Shown: positions 40,427 through 49,074 of the stretch, piece after piece | How positions within the stretch are numbered: position 1 is the stretch's first letter | Layout of the letters: every line of letters starts with the position of its first letter | Source of the DNA: Hyphomicrobiales bacterium | Lineage (GTDB): Bacteria > Pseudomonadota > Alphaproteobacteria > Rhodospirillales > JACKKN01 | NCBI GenBank assembly: GCA_024236415.1 | Contig: JACKKN010000001.1 | Coordinates: 489,611-553,610, forward strand | DNA length: 64,000 nucleotides | Direction of reading: 5' to 3' | The notes under the pieces: generated by a model | Database searches by the model: none | Told to the model about the DNA's origin: nothing | Seen by the model: the letters and a program-made list of their open reading frames with translations, nothing else | Position numbers and translations under genes: made by a program

Positions 40427-42613
40427 TCAGGTCCGCTGATCTGCCGGGGCGGCCGAACGGCGCCGCCAGGGCCGTCGAGGCAGGGAGGCCCTGACGTCCT
40501 CAAGCGAGTTCGCCACGCCGACGTAACGGGCCAGGGCGTAAACCATGAACGACGCGTTCACCGCCGCAAAGCTGCCATGGGCCCAGTGCCCGTCCATAAA
40601 ATCGATGCCCGCATTGGCGATGCAATAGGCCGCGATGCCCCAGACGGCGAGGATGTACAGGGCCGGAGTCGCGGTTCGGTGCACCACCTTGGGGGTGCGG
40701 CCGAATGGCGTCTGCCGGCCGGTGACCGCCTGCTGCAGCGATTTGACCACGCCGCCCAGGTTGACCGGTATCAGCAGCAGGTTCAGCGCATAGACGCGCA
40801 ACAGGTCCCACCACTTGTAGCCCAGCAGTACCATGTCGCGGCCGTACAGGGCGAAGTAGGGCAGGGCGGTCAGCGGCAGCCAATAGTTCCGCAGGCTCAA
40901 CTCGAAGGAATACAGGAGCAGGATCAGCACGCCGGCGTTGGCCAGGGTCGGCGAGAGCAGATAGTGGATGCGCACGGCGGCCTCGGCGAGCAGTCCTTTC
41001 CTGGGGACCTCGCGCCACAGGTAGCGCAACAGCTTGGGAAGGATGATCAACCCGCCGTTGGACCACCGCCGGCGCTGGATCAGCAGTGAGCCGAAATCCG
41101 GCGGCGTCGCGCTGTAGGCCAGGCGATCGGGGTAGTTTAACAGGCGCCAGCCGCGCAGAGCCAGGTCGACGCTCGACTCGGTGTCTTCGATGACCGTTCG
41201 ATCCTGGATGTAGCGGTACACGGGGTGCCCGCGCTCCTCCTGGGTTTCGACGATGTCGTCCAGGGCCCGGCGGCGGATCAGGGCGTTGGCGCCGACCCAG
41301 TAGGTGCCGTTGTACCCGGTGAAACCCTGGTGGACGATGTGCTGGACGTCGGTGGTCGCGCCGGCCATGCGCTCCAGCAGGTTGCCGCTTCCCGGAAACG
41401 CGCTGTAGGGGGTTTGGGCGATGGCGACGTCCCGGTTTTCCGCCTGCTCCAACACCCGGATCAGCCGCATGGCATAGTCGTGGGACAGCAGGCTGTCCGC
41501 GTCCAGGGTGATGATGTAGTCACTGTCCGGCACGACCAGGTCGGCATCGCCGGGCGGGCATCGGACCAGGTGCTGTTCGCCGCCGCGCTGCTCGCGGCGG
41601 AACGAGCCGCCCATGAGGCCGATGTAACTGTTAAGGTTCATGGCCTTGTTGGGCAGGTGCGACAGGTTGACGAACCCCTTGCGCTCGAACGTTGTCAACT
41701 GGGCGTCAAACAGCCCCACCAGGCGGTCGTAGTGGCGTCGCAGGGCCGCCGTGTCCGCGGCCGAACCCTCGGCCTGTCGGGCCCGCAACGTGTCGGCCGT
41801 GCCACACAGGCTGTCGTATGCGGCGGCGTAGGTTTCACGCACGAAGGTGCGGTCGGCGTGGACCTCCGTGGGCGTGGCGTCGACCTGCGCACGCAACCAC
41901 TGGCAGGCGTGGTCGTGGAGGGCGAGCAGGTTCTGCAGTTCGGGCTGCGGGTCCACGGGGCCGGCGGCGGTCCGGCGCGCGAAGGCCTGCCGCGCTTCCT
42001 GGGTCAGGTTGCGCATGGGGCGCAGCAGGTCCGAAACACGGTTGGGCAGTGCCCGCATCTCGGTCAGGGCGGCAAGGTCGGCGATGGAGTCCGGATTTGG
42101 CGGGTCGTCGACCAGCAGAGCGATCCGCTTGCCCGGGAACTCCATCAGGGCGGCCGACATCAACGTCTGGAAGACGACGCCCGTTTCCTCCTTGTAGCAC
42201 GGGACCAGCACGGTCAGGCTCGGAATGGACTGGCGGGCGTACAGGTCTCCCAGCGCCTCCCGCGTCGCTGGTACGTGATGGGCGTGGCGGCGGTAATGCA
42301 CAAGGCGGCAGGCCTGGAACACCAGGTTGCCGTAGATGAGGCCCAGGACCACGGCCAGGAACACACCCTGCTCGATGACGCCGGACCAGACACCGCGCCG
42401 GGCCAGGTCGGAAATGAGGCCGCCCTCGACCCACACGGTCATGACCGACATGGCGAGCGTGAAGGCGATGCCCGCCTTCGATATCCTGATTTCACGGGCC
42501 GGATCGATGCGGCTTTCGACGTCGTGAATTGAGGGTTCAATCCCGGCCGGCAGGTCCAAGGGGGACGGTTTGCCGCCGCAGCGGACCTCGATTCGTGTAC
42601 TGGTGTTGAGCAC
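40427..42613 (-). CDS. processive family 2 glycosyltransferase (cellulose synthase-like) with large insert
   Basis: Protein of about 728 residues from a GTG at 42613; the true start is uncertain, and the open frame extends to 42826. Two N-terminal membrane spans precede the GT-A domain. Motifs are VDD (168-170), NKAMNLN (322-328), DADS (371-374), ED (476-477) and QRRRW (513-517), the set of processive synthases; several membrane spans follow to about residue 700. Between VDD and NKAMNLN lies a roughly 140-residue mostly helical insert that is absent from BcsA-type enzymes as I know them. No PilZ domain is present. It probably polymerises and exports an exopolysaccharide. Confidence 0.85.
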   Translation of the reverse strand: MLNTSTRIEVRCGGKPSPLDLPAGIEPSIHDVESRIDPAREIRISKAGIAFTLAMSVMTVWVEGGLISDLARRGVWSGVIEQGVFLAVVLGLIYGNLVFQACRLVHYRRHAHHVPATREALGDLYARQSIPSLTVLVPCYKEETGVVFQTLMSAALMEFPGKRIALLVDDPPNPDSIADLAALTEMRALPNRVSDLLRPMRNLTQEARQAFARRTAAGPVDPQPELQNLLALHDHACQWLRAQVDATPTEVHADRTFVRETYAAAYDSLCGTADTLRARQAEGSAADTAALRRHYDRLVGLFDAQLTTFERKGFVNLSHLPNKAMNLNSYIGLMGGSFRREQRGGEQHLVRCPPGDADLVVPDSDYIITLDADSLLSHDYAMRLIRVLEQAENRDVAIAQTPYSAFPGSGNLLERMAGATTDVQHIVHQGFTGYNGTYWVGANALIRRRALDDIVETQEERGHPVYRYIQDRTVIEDTESSVDLALRGWRLLNYPDRLAYSATPPDFGSLLIQRRRWSNGGLIILPKLLRYLWREVPRKGLLAEAAVRIHYLLSPTLANAGVLILLLYSFELSLRNYWLPLTALPYFALYGRDMVLLGYKWWDLLRVYALNLLLIPVNLGGVVKSLQQAVTGRQTPFGRTPKVVHRTATPALYILAVWGIAAYCIANAGIDFMDGHWAHGSFAAVNASFMVYALARYVGVANSLEDVRASLPRRPWRRRSAAPADQRT

Positions 42614-43160
42614 CTTGTTGTTGCCCTGTCTTTTTCGCTGGCAGCCAGCAGGGAACGCTCCCGGCCCGGGCCAGACACTTGCTTCGACACCGCTGCCGGA
42701 GCCCCCCGGCAATTTTTCGTACACCCAAGCGCACAAGCGCGATTTTTTTTCCGGTCCGGCTTCGCGTTGTCCGGAACCCGTTTTGGCGCTGCACCGCCAG
42801 GCCGGCTGCCGGCCTGGCATGGTCACTCTGGCTCTCGTCCAGGCCGGAATTCACTTTCTAACGCGCTTAGTAGAGGCTATTTACATAAAGACTCGACGCC
42901 AGAGTCAAAAGAAAATTAAATAAAATGAAAATTTAAATTTTAAGTTGCATGGAGTTAATTCGGCTTGATTAAAGATATGTCGCCAAAAATTTGAATCTCT
43001 ATTATGAAATATATTGCCGATTGTTTGACTTGAATATGATTTTCAATTGTTTTGCGCAGCAGAATTCATGGATATCCGTTTCCAAGAAATTGGCACCGTG
43101 GGAATCCTTTTGGCGGAACGCGAACCGGATTTGCGGTAAGCACAAATACTCAAGAACGTG
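42614..43160. promoter_or_regulatory. AT-rich divergent intergenic region
   Basis: 547 bases between the GT2 synthase and the acyltransferase. From about 42860 to 43150 the sequence is very AT-rich, in sharp contrast to the rest of the window. It contains a perfect 14-base palindrome AAAATTTAAATTTT (42928-42941). It must hold the promoters for both divergent units. The low GC suggests either foreign DNA or a nucleation site for a silencer such as MucR/Ros or an H-NS-like protein. No RNA gene is seen. I could not settle the -10/-35 positions. Confidence 0.6.
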
Positions 43161-44234
43161 ATGAATGCTCAAAGAAGGCTGATTCACCCGGACTTGTTGC
43201 GCATCGCGGCCATCGTCGCCGTCATCGGGGTCCATTCCTCGTCCAGCGGCGTGGTCCGCCACGGGCAAATCGACATCGACCAGTGGTGGATCGCCAACTT
43301 CCTGGATTCAGCCTGCCGGTGGGCCATGCCGACGTTCATCGTCCTCAGTGGGCAATTGACATTGGGGGGCAAGGGGCTGGGGGGCATTCCCGCCTACTAC
43401 GCGGCACGGGTCCGAAGGCTGGTCGTTCCGCTTGTCACCTGGGCGACCCTGTATTTCCTGTGGTATGCGGCGTTCCAGAAGCAGGTGGTGGATGTCCAAT
43501 TCGTGCGCCAGTGGGTCGCCGAGGGCCTGACCCGGAACCACCTCTACTTCCTGGTCGTGCTGACCGGCCTGACGGTCGTGGCCCCGGCGCTTGTCTGGGT
43601 TCGCCGCCTGGTCGGCGATGGCGGCATGGCCGTGGGTGGCGCGGCCATCCTCGCCGCCGCCTCGAGCGGATGGATTTACCGGTACGTGGACATGCAGGCC
43701 CTGACCCTGTTCATTCCCTACGTCGGCTACTTCGTGCTTGGCCCCGTCCTGGCACGCGGCCGGGCGGGCCCGGTGTTGGCCGGGATCTCGGGCACGGCTT
43801 TCGTTGCGGCCACCGCCTGGATCGCCATCGGCACCGGGATGCGGGTCGGGGAATTGGGAATTGACGATTATCGCAGTTTATCTTTGTATGATTATTTTAG
43901 TATTCCCGTATTAATTCAAGTGGTGGCAATCTACTATCTATTTGCGAATATTGGCGAAAATATCCAGAAAAAATGCGTGCGTGATGCTGTTTCGATATTG
44001 GCATCTGCGACCTTTGGTATCTATCTTGTCCACCTTATGATTTTGGATTTCTTGCGCCAGCTTACGTTTTCGTGGTTCAAGACCAATTCGGGAGGCGCCA
44101 CCGTTTTCGAGGTGGCGGTGGTATTCACCGCCTCGCTGGCGATCGCCCTCGTGTTGTGCCGGACACCATATTTGCGGGCGGTCGTCGGCGAGCGGGCGCC
44201 CGCCAGCGGCGGTAGCCGGGCGAATGACCGATGA
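43161..44234 (+). CDS. acyltransferase 3 family membrane protein
   Basis: Protein of 357 residues with about ten membrane spans. The N-terminal LIHPDLLRIAAIVAVIGVH block holds the family Arg and catalytic His, and the RVRRLVVPLVTW motif follows. Members O-acylate polysaccharides from cytoplasmic acyl-CoA. An ATG at 43161 is chosen over the adjoining GTG. The segment of about 43850-44080 (residues 230-306) is strikingly AT-rich with different codon use from the rest of the gene, a mosaic pattern. The last codons overlap the porin start by 4 bases. Confidence 0.88.
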   Translation: MNAQRRLIHPDLLRIAAIVAVIGVHSSSSGVVRHGQIDIDQWWIANFLDSACRWAMPTFIVLSGQLTLGGKGLGGIPAYYAARVRRLVVPLVTWATLYFLWYAAFQKQVVDVQFVRQWVAEGLTRNHLYFLVVLTGLTVVAPALVWVRRLVGDGGMAVGGAAILAAASSGWIYRYVDMQALTLFIPYVGYFVLGPVLARGRAGPVLAGISGTAFVAATAWIAIGTGMRVGELGIDDYRSLSLYDYFSIPVLIQVVAIYYLFANIGENIQKKCVRDAVSILASATFGIYLVHLMILDFLRQLTFSWFKTNSGGATVFEVAVVFTASLAIALVLCRTPYLRAVVGERAPASGGSRANDR

Positions 44235-45370
44235 CGTTTGAAGGATTGATTCCGGGCGCAGCGGATGGCGGCCGCCGATTGCGGCGGCTGCTGGCGACCG
44301 GCCTTGCGGGTGCCTTGACCGGTGCGGCCGCGGTGTCGCCCGCCGCGGCCGGCGACGCCGGCAAGCTGCGCATGGAGGTCCACGGCTTCGTGGAGCGATG
44401 GCTGGGCGTCGCCGACAACGACGACGGGTTCCAGCGTGCCAACGGCCCGTTTTCCGAATTCAACATCGTTTCCGACGGCGAGATCCGGATTTCCGGCAAG
44501 AAGGTCCTCGACAACGGTCTCGAGGTGGTGGTCAAGGTCCAGTTCGACACCCAGACGTCCGTCCAGCAGATCCAGGAGAGCTATGTCGAGCTCACGCTGC
44601 CGGCCTGGGGTGTGCTGCAGCTGGGATCGGTCGACAACGCCGCCACCAAGGGCCACGTCTCGGCACCCGACGTGGGGATCGGCGCGCAGGACGGGGACAC
44701 GCCGCTGTGGGTCCGGACGCCGCGCACCTTCAGCGACGGCACCATCACCTATTTCTCGCCGTTCAATCCCAAGGCGCGGAAGATCTCGTACTACTCGCCC
44801 GAGTACGCGGGCTTCAGCTTCGGCACTTCCTATACGCCCGACCTGCAGTCCACGGCCACCATCCCCACCGGAGACGTCAACAGCGCCTGGTCCGCGGTGG
44901 TGATGTACAAGCGACAGGATGAAAGCGGCGCGTGGATCTTCGCCGACCTGGGCTATGGACATGCCGACAAGTCGGCCACGTCCAACAGCTCCGACGTCTG
45001 GCAGGCGGGGTTGCTGGCGGGATACGGCGCCTGGTCCGTCGGCGGCAGCCTGGCCCTCCTGGGCGCCGACCGCGAAGGCGAAGTGGCGGGAACCTTCCTG
45101 GACGGCTATATCTTCGACGTCGGGGTCTCCTGGAAACGGGGTGCCCTGGCCACCAGCCTGGTGTGGCTGCATTCCGTCGCCGAGGGCAGCAATGCCATCG
45201 ACGCCGACGACCGGCGCGAAACGGTGCAGGCGTCGGCGGCCCTGGACCTGGGGCCGGGCGTCGCCCTCAAAGGTTCCCTGTTCTGGATGCTGTACGATGA
45301 CGAAACCAGTCTTCCCGCAAACAACAACGAGGGCTTTGGCGGCGTGCTGGGCATGGTTGTCCAGTTCTGA
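44231..45370 (+). CDS. outer-membrane porin-like beta-barrel protein
   Basis: Protein of 379 residues. A signal peptide has an Arg-rich start, a hydrophobic stretch and an AAA-G cleavage site at about residue 40. The mature part is rich in alternating beta strands (ENGLEVVVK-type, QLGSVDNAA, ISYYSPEYAGFSFG) and ends with Phe, the barrel insertion signal. It resembles alphaproteobacterial porins of the Gram-negative porin family. Its ATGA overlap with the acyltransferase and coupling to a polysaccharide deacetylase suggest that it could be the export pore for the polymer rather than a general porin. This is inference. Confidence 0.82.
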   Translation: MTFEGLIPGAADGGRRLRRLLATGLAGALTGAAAVSPAAAGDAGKLRMEVHGFVERWLGVADNDDGFQRANGPFSEFNIVSDGEIRISGKKVLDNGLEVVVKVQFDTQTSVQQIQESYVELTLPAWGVLQLGSVDNAATKGHVSAPDVGIGAQDGDTPLWVRTPRTFSDGTITYFSPFNPKARKISYYSPEYAGFSFGTSYTPDLQSTATIPTGDVNSAWSAVVMYKRQDESGAWIFADLGYGHADKSATSNSSDVWQAGLLAGYGAWSVGGSLALLGADREGEVAGTFLDGYIFDVGVSWKRGALATSLVWLHSVAEGSNAIDADDRRETVQASAALDLGPGVALKGSLFWMLYDDETSLPANNNEGFGGVLGMVVQF

Positions 45371-46199
45371 CGGTCGCCGGCGCCGCCCGCGCGCACGGGT
45401 TCCGCTGGCCGTCGCGGTCGCGATCCCGCTGGCGATCCAGGGGGCCGCGGCGGAGGATCTTGCCGGGTATTGGCCCGGCGGCGCCGCGGGTGCCGTCAGC
45501 CTCGCCTTCGACGACGGGATGCCGTCGCAGCTGGACCGTGCCGCGCCCCTGCTCGACAGGCTTTCCCTGCGGGCCACCTTCTACGTCAACCCCGGGGTTT
45601 CCGTGGACTGGGCCAAGAACCTGGACCGATGGCGTCGGCTCGCCGCCGCGGGCCACGAGATCGGCAACCACACCGACCGCCATCCCTGCTCCTGCCACAA
45701 CACCTTCCGCAAGGAGGAGGACTACTGCCTCGAAAGGCTGGAGATGTCGGAAATCGTGCGCAGCATCGAAGACGCCAACCGCCTGCTGCAGGAACTCCTG
45801 CCCACCGGGCGGGCGCCGGCCACCTTCGCCTACCCGTGCTACGAGAGCTTCATCGGATCGGGCACGGGCCGGCGCAGCTACGTGCCGGAGGTCGCCCGCC
45901 GGTTCCTGGCCGGTCGCGCCGGCGAGGACCGCGCCAACGACCCGCGCATTGTCGACCTGGCCCATCTCTATGGATTCACGGCCGATACCTTCAGCGCCGA
46001 TCGCCTCGTTGAAGCCATCGACCGGGCCGTCGCCAAGGGGTTTTGGGCGATCATCGTGTATCACGGCATCGGTGCCGAGTGGAACCGGGTCGAGGTCGCC
46101 GATCTGGAAAAGGTCCTGCGCCACCTGGCCGCCCGCCGCGACCGGATCTGGACCGCGACGGTCGGCGACGTCGCTGCCCATATTGCCATTCGACGCTGA
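45357..46199 (+). CDS. exported polysaccharide deacetylase (NodB domain)
   Basis: About 280 residues. The NodB homology domain has AFDDG (50-54) and NHTDRHP (104-110) with H105 and H109 as zinc ligands, and later TFAYPCYES and VYHGIG. An N-terminal signal peptide (Arg-rich, then LAVAVAIPLAIQGAAA) places it in the periplasm or outside. The start is uncertain: a TTG at 45357 gives the best signal peptide, while an in-frame ATG at 45297 would extend it. It overlaps the porin end by 14 bases. It probably removes N-acetyl groups from an exported glycan, as PgaB does. Confidence 0.83.
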   Translation: MSSSDGRRRRPRARVPLAVAVAIPLAIQGAAAEDLAGYWPGGAAGAVSLAFDDGMPSQLDRAAPLLDRLSLRATFYVNPGVSVDWAKNLDRWRRLAAAGHEIGNHTDRHPCSCHNTFRKEEDYCLERLEMSEIVRSIEDANRLLQELLPTGRAPATFAYPCYESFIGSGTGRRSYVPEVARRFLAGRAGEDRANDPRIVDLAHLYGFTADTFSADRLVEAIDRAVAKGFWAIIVYHGIGAEWNRVEVADLEKVLRHLAARRDRIWTATVGDVAAHIAIRR

Positions 46200-46286
46200 G
46201 GCCCAGGCCGCCGTTGTCCGGCGGCGCCATCTCACGTAGGCTGGTTCGGCGCCCGTGTCCCATTCCGGTCCCAAGGAGCAGGCAAC

Positions 46287-47375
46287 ATGGCCGCCTTCAC
46301 CGTCGCCCACGCCGGGGGAACCGCCTGGCCGGACATCGCCGACGCCTGCGCCGGCGGCCTGGGCACGGGCGCCGGCAACCTGGGGTTCCTCTACGTCACC
46401 GACCACCTGTCCGGGGACATGGCGGACATCGTCGACCGCCTGCGCGCGGCCACGGGGGTGGCCGACTGGGTCGGCACCGCCGGCCTGGGCATCTGCGCCG
46501 CGGACCGCGAGTACCACGACCGCCCGGCCGCCGTGGCCATGGTGGCGGACCTGCCGACCGGCTCCTACCGCCTGGTGGCGGGCGGCACGGCGGCGGACCT
46601 GGACGACTGGATCGCCGGCGGCGCGCCCTTCGGCATCGTCCACGGCAACCCCCGCGACCCCAAGATGCCCGGCGCCCTGACCGCCCTGGCGGAGCGCACG
46701 GGCGGCTTCCTGGTGGGCGGCCTCACGGCCTCGCGCCACGGCGCGCCGCAGGTGGCCGGCGGCCCGGTGCAGGTACCCCTGTCGGGGGTGCTGTTCGGCC
46801 CGGGGGTGGAGGTGGCGACCGGCCTGAGCCAGGGCTGCGCCCCCATCGGCGACTATCACCGCATCACCGAATCGGCGGAAAACGTGGTCATGAAACTGGA
46901 CGACCGGCCGGCGCTGGACGTCTTCAAGCAGGACGCCGGCGACCTCATCGCCCGCGACCTGGGCCGCGCCGCCGGCTACATCCACGCCGCCTTTCCGGTG
47001 CCCGGCTCGGACACCGGCGACTACACGGTGCGCAACCTCATGGGCATCGACCCCCGGCAGGGCTGGCTGGCCGTGGGCGAGGCGGTGACCACCGGCCAGC
47101 GCCTGCGCTTCGTGCGCCGCGACCCGGCCAGCGCGCGCCAGGACCTGGCGGCCATGCTGGCCAACCTCCGGGCCCGCCTGCCGGGTCCGCCGCGGGGCGG
47201 GCTCTACGTCTCCTGCGTCGCCCGCGGCCCCGGCATGTTCGGCGAGGAGGGCGCCGAGGTGTCGATCCTGCGCGATGCCCTGGGTGATATCCCCCTGGCC
47301 GGGTTCTACGCCGGTGGCGAAATCTCCAACGCGCGCCTATATGGCTATACGGGGGTCCTGACCCTGTTCCTCTGA
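46287..47375 (+). CDS. FIST N/C domain protein
   Basis: Protein of 362 residues with an N-terminal FIST domain (LGFLYVTDHLSGDMADIVD; the GTAGLGICA block) and a C-terminal FIST_C domain (ALDVFKQD; FYAGGEI). FIST proteins are thought to be sensory, binding small ligands such as amino acids, and often accompany signal transduction genes, but none is adjacent here. An AGGAG site precedes the ATG. It is separated from the deacetylase by 87 bases with a GC-rich inverted repeat. Confidence 0.85.
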   Translation: MAAFTVAHAGGTAWPDIADACAGGLGTGAGNLGFLYVTDHLSGDMADIVDRLRAATGVADWVGTAGLGICAADREYHDRPAAVAMVADLPTGSYRLVAGGTAADLDDWIAGGAPFGIVHGNPRDPKMPGALTALAERTGGFLVGGLTASRHGAPQVAGGPVQVPLSGVLFGPGVEVATGLSQGCAPIGDYHRITESAENVVMKLDDRPALDVFKQDAGDLIARDLGRAAGYIHAAFPVPGSDTGDYTVRNLMGIDPRQGWLAVGEAVTTGQRLRFVRRDPASARQDLAAMLANLRARLPGPPRGGLYVSCVARGPGMFGEEGAEVSILRDALGDIPLAGFYAGGEISNARLYGYTGVLTLFL

Positions 47376-47420
47376 CCGCTTCCCGCCCCGCCCGACCACC
47401 AGCCGCAACGGAACCACGAC

Positions 47421-48467
47421 ATGCAATTCGCGCCGCTCGGCCGCACCGACATCCGGGTCAGCCGCCTGTGCCTGGGCACCATGACCTTCGGCCACCAGAA
47501 CACCGAGGCCGAGGCCCACGCCCTGCTCGACGCCGCCTTCGACGCCGGCCTCAACTGCTTCGACGCGGCCGAGATGTATCCCTTCCCCTCGGCGGCCGAG
47601 AGCTTCGGCTTCACCGAATCCCACATCGGCACCTGGCTGGCCAGGCCCGGCAACCGGGCCCGCGCCGTCGTCGCCACCAAGGCCACCGGCCCCGGGCCGC
47701 GGTTCGAGCACATCCGCGGCGGCGACCTGCGGTTCGGCGCCCGCCAGCTGCGCGCCGCGGTGGAGGGCAGCCTGCGCCGCCTGCGCACCGATTACATCGA
47801 CCTCTACCAGCTGCACTGGCCGGACCGGAACACCAACCGCTTCGGCCAGCTGGGCTATGTCCACAACCCGGCGGCCGACGCCGACATGACGCCCCTGGAA
47901 GAGACCCTGGCCGCCCTGGACGGGCTGGTGCGGGACGGCCTGGTGCGCGCCGTCGGCCTTTCCAACGAGAACCCCTGGGGCCTGATGCGCTTCCTGGCCC
48001 TGGCCGACCAGGGCGTCGGCCCGCGCCCGGTCACGGTGCAGAACCCCTACAGCCTGCTGAACCGCACCTTCGAGGTGGGCATGGCCGAGGTGTCCCTGCG
48101 CGAGGAATGCGGCCTGCTGGCCTATTCGCCGCTGGGCTTCGGCACCCTGACCGGCAAGTACCTGGACGGCCCGCCGGCCCCGGGCACGCGCATTCACCGC
48201 TACCCCCACTTCCAGCGCTACCTCAAGCCGGCGGCGGTGGCGGCGACGCGGGACTACGTGGCCCTGGCCCGCGACCACGGCCTGGACCCGGCGCAAATGG
48301 CCATCGCCTACGCCCTGTCGCGGCCGTTCATGACCAGCGTCATCATCGGCGCCACCAACCTGGATCAACTGGCCAACAACATCGCCGCCGCCGATCTGGT
48401 ATTGTCCGACCAGGTGGTCGCCGGCATCGAGGCGATCCACGACGGCAATTCGAACCCGGCGCCCTGA
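47421..48467 (+). CDS. aldo/keto reductase (Tas-like)
   Basis: Protein of 348 residues, (beta/alpha)8 barrel. The catalytic Asp and Tyr lie in NCFDAAEMYP, the Lys in VATKATG and the His in YQLHWPD; VIIGATNLDQLANN is the C-terminal NADPH region. It resembles Tas and other short AKRs that reduce aldehydes and ketones. Probably a general detoxifying or metabolic reductase; no operon partner gives the substrate. Confidence 0.9.
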   Translation: MQFAPLGRTDIRVSRLCLGTMTFGHQNTEAEAHALLDAAFDAGLNCFDAAEMYPFPSAAESFGFTESHIGTWLARPGNRARAVVATKATGPGPRFEHIRGGDLRFGARQLRAAVEGSLRRLRTDYIDLYQLHWPDRNTNRFGQLGYVHNPAADADMTPLEETLAALDGLVRDGLVRAVGLSNENPWGLMRFLALADQGVGPRPVTVQNPYSLLNRTFEVGMAEVSLREECGLLAYSPLGFGTLTGKYLDGPPAPGTRIHRYPHFQRYLKPAAVAATRDYVALARDHGLDPAQMAIAYALSRPFMTSVIIGATNLDQLANNIAAADLVLSDQVVAGIEAIHDGNSNPAP

Positions 48468-48501
48468 CCCAGGGGCGCCACCGACCCGGGGGGGAGAAGC
48501 C

Positions 48502-49074
48502 ATGCGCCTGTTCGTCGCCCTGCCGCTGCCGGCCGCCGTGCGCCGCGAGCTGGCGTTCCTGCAGGGCGGCCTGCCCGGGGCGCGGTGGGTGGACGAGGCC
48601 AACCTGCACGTGACCCTGCGCTTCATCGGCGAGGTGGAGGGCCACGAGGCCGAGGAGATCGACATTGCCCTGGCGGCCGTGCGCTGGCCCGCCTTCGACG
48701 TCACCGTGGCCGGGGTCGGGTGTTTCGAGACCGGCAAGCGGCCCCGGGTCCTGTGGGCCGGCATCGACCGCAACCCCGCCCTCGCCGGCCTGCGCGACAA
48801 GGTCGAATCGGCGGTGGTGCGCGCCGGGCAGGAGCCCGAGCGGCGCAAGTTCAAGGCCCACGTGACCCTGGCCCGGTTCAAGACCGGCCGCAACGAGCGG
48901 GTCGGTCCGTTCGTGGCCGGCCACACCGGGTTCGCGGCCGGCACCTTCCGCGCCGACCGGTTCACCCTGTTCCGCAGCCACCTGAACCACGGCGGCCCCC
49001 ATTACGAGGTGCTGGCCGAATACCCCCTGGGCGACGGTTCCTTCTCGGGAGATGACGCAGATGAAGGCTTATGA
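48502..49074 (+). CDS. thpR: RNA 2',3'-cyclic phosphodiesterase
   Basis: Protein of 190 residues of the LigT/2H phosphoesterase family. The two catalytic motifs are HVTLRF (H36) and HVTLARF (H120). It hydrolyses 2',3'-cyclic phosphate ends of RNA. A strong GGGGGGAG-type site precedes the ATG. Its end overlaps the following dehydrogenase gene by 14 bases. Confidence 0.93.
   Translation: MRLFVALPLPAAVRRELAFLQGGLPGARWVDEANLHVTLRFIGEVEGHEAEEIDIALAAVRWPAFDVTVAGVGCFETGKRPRVLWAGIDRNPALAGLRDKVESAVVRAGQEPERRKFKAHVTLARFKTGRNERVGPFVAGHTGFAAGTFRADRFTLFRSHLNHGGPHYEVLAEYPLGDGSFSGDDADEGL

Noticed and set aside
43091..43108. sigma-54 promoter starting TGGCAC before the acyltransferase
   Set aside because: The -12 element does not fit: the bases at the right distance read GGAAT rather than a TTGC-like motif.
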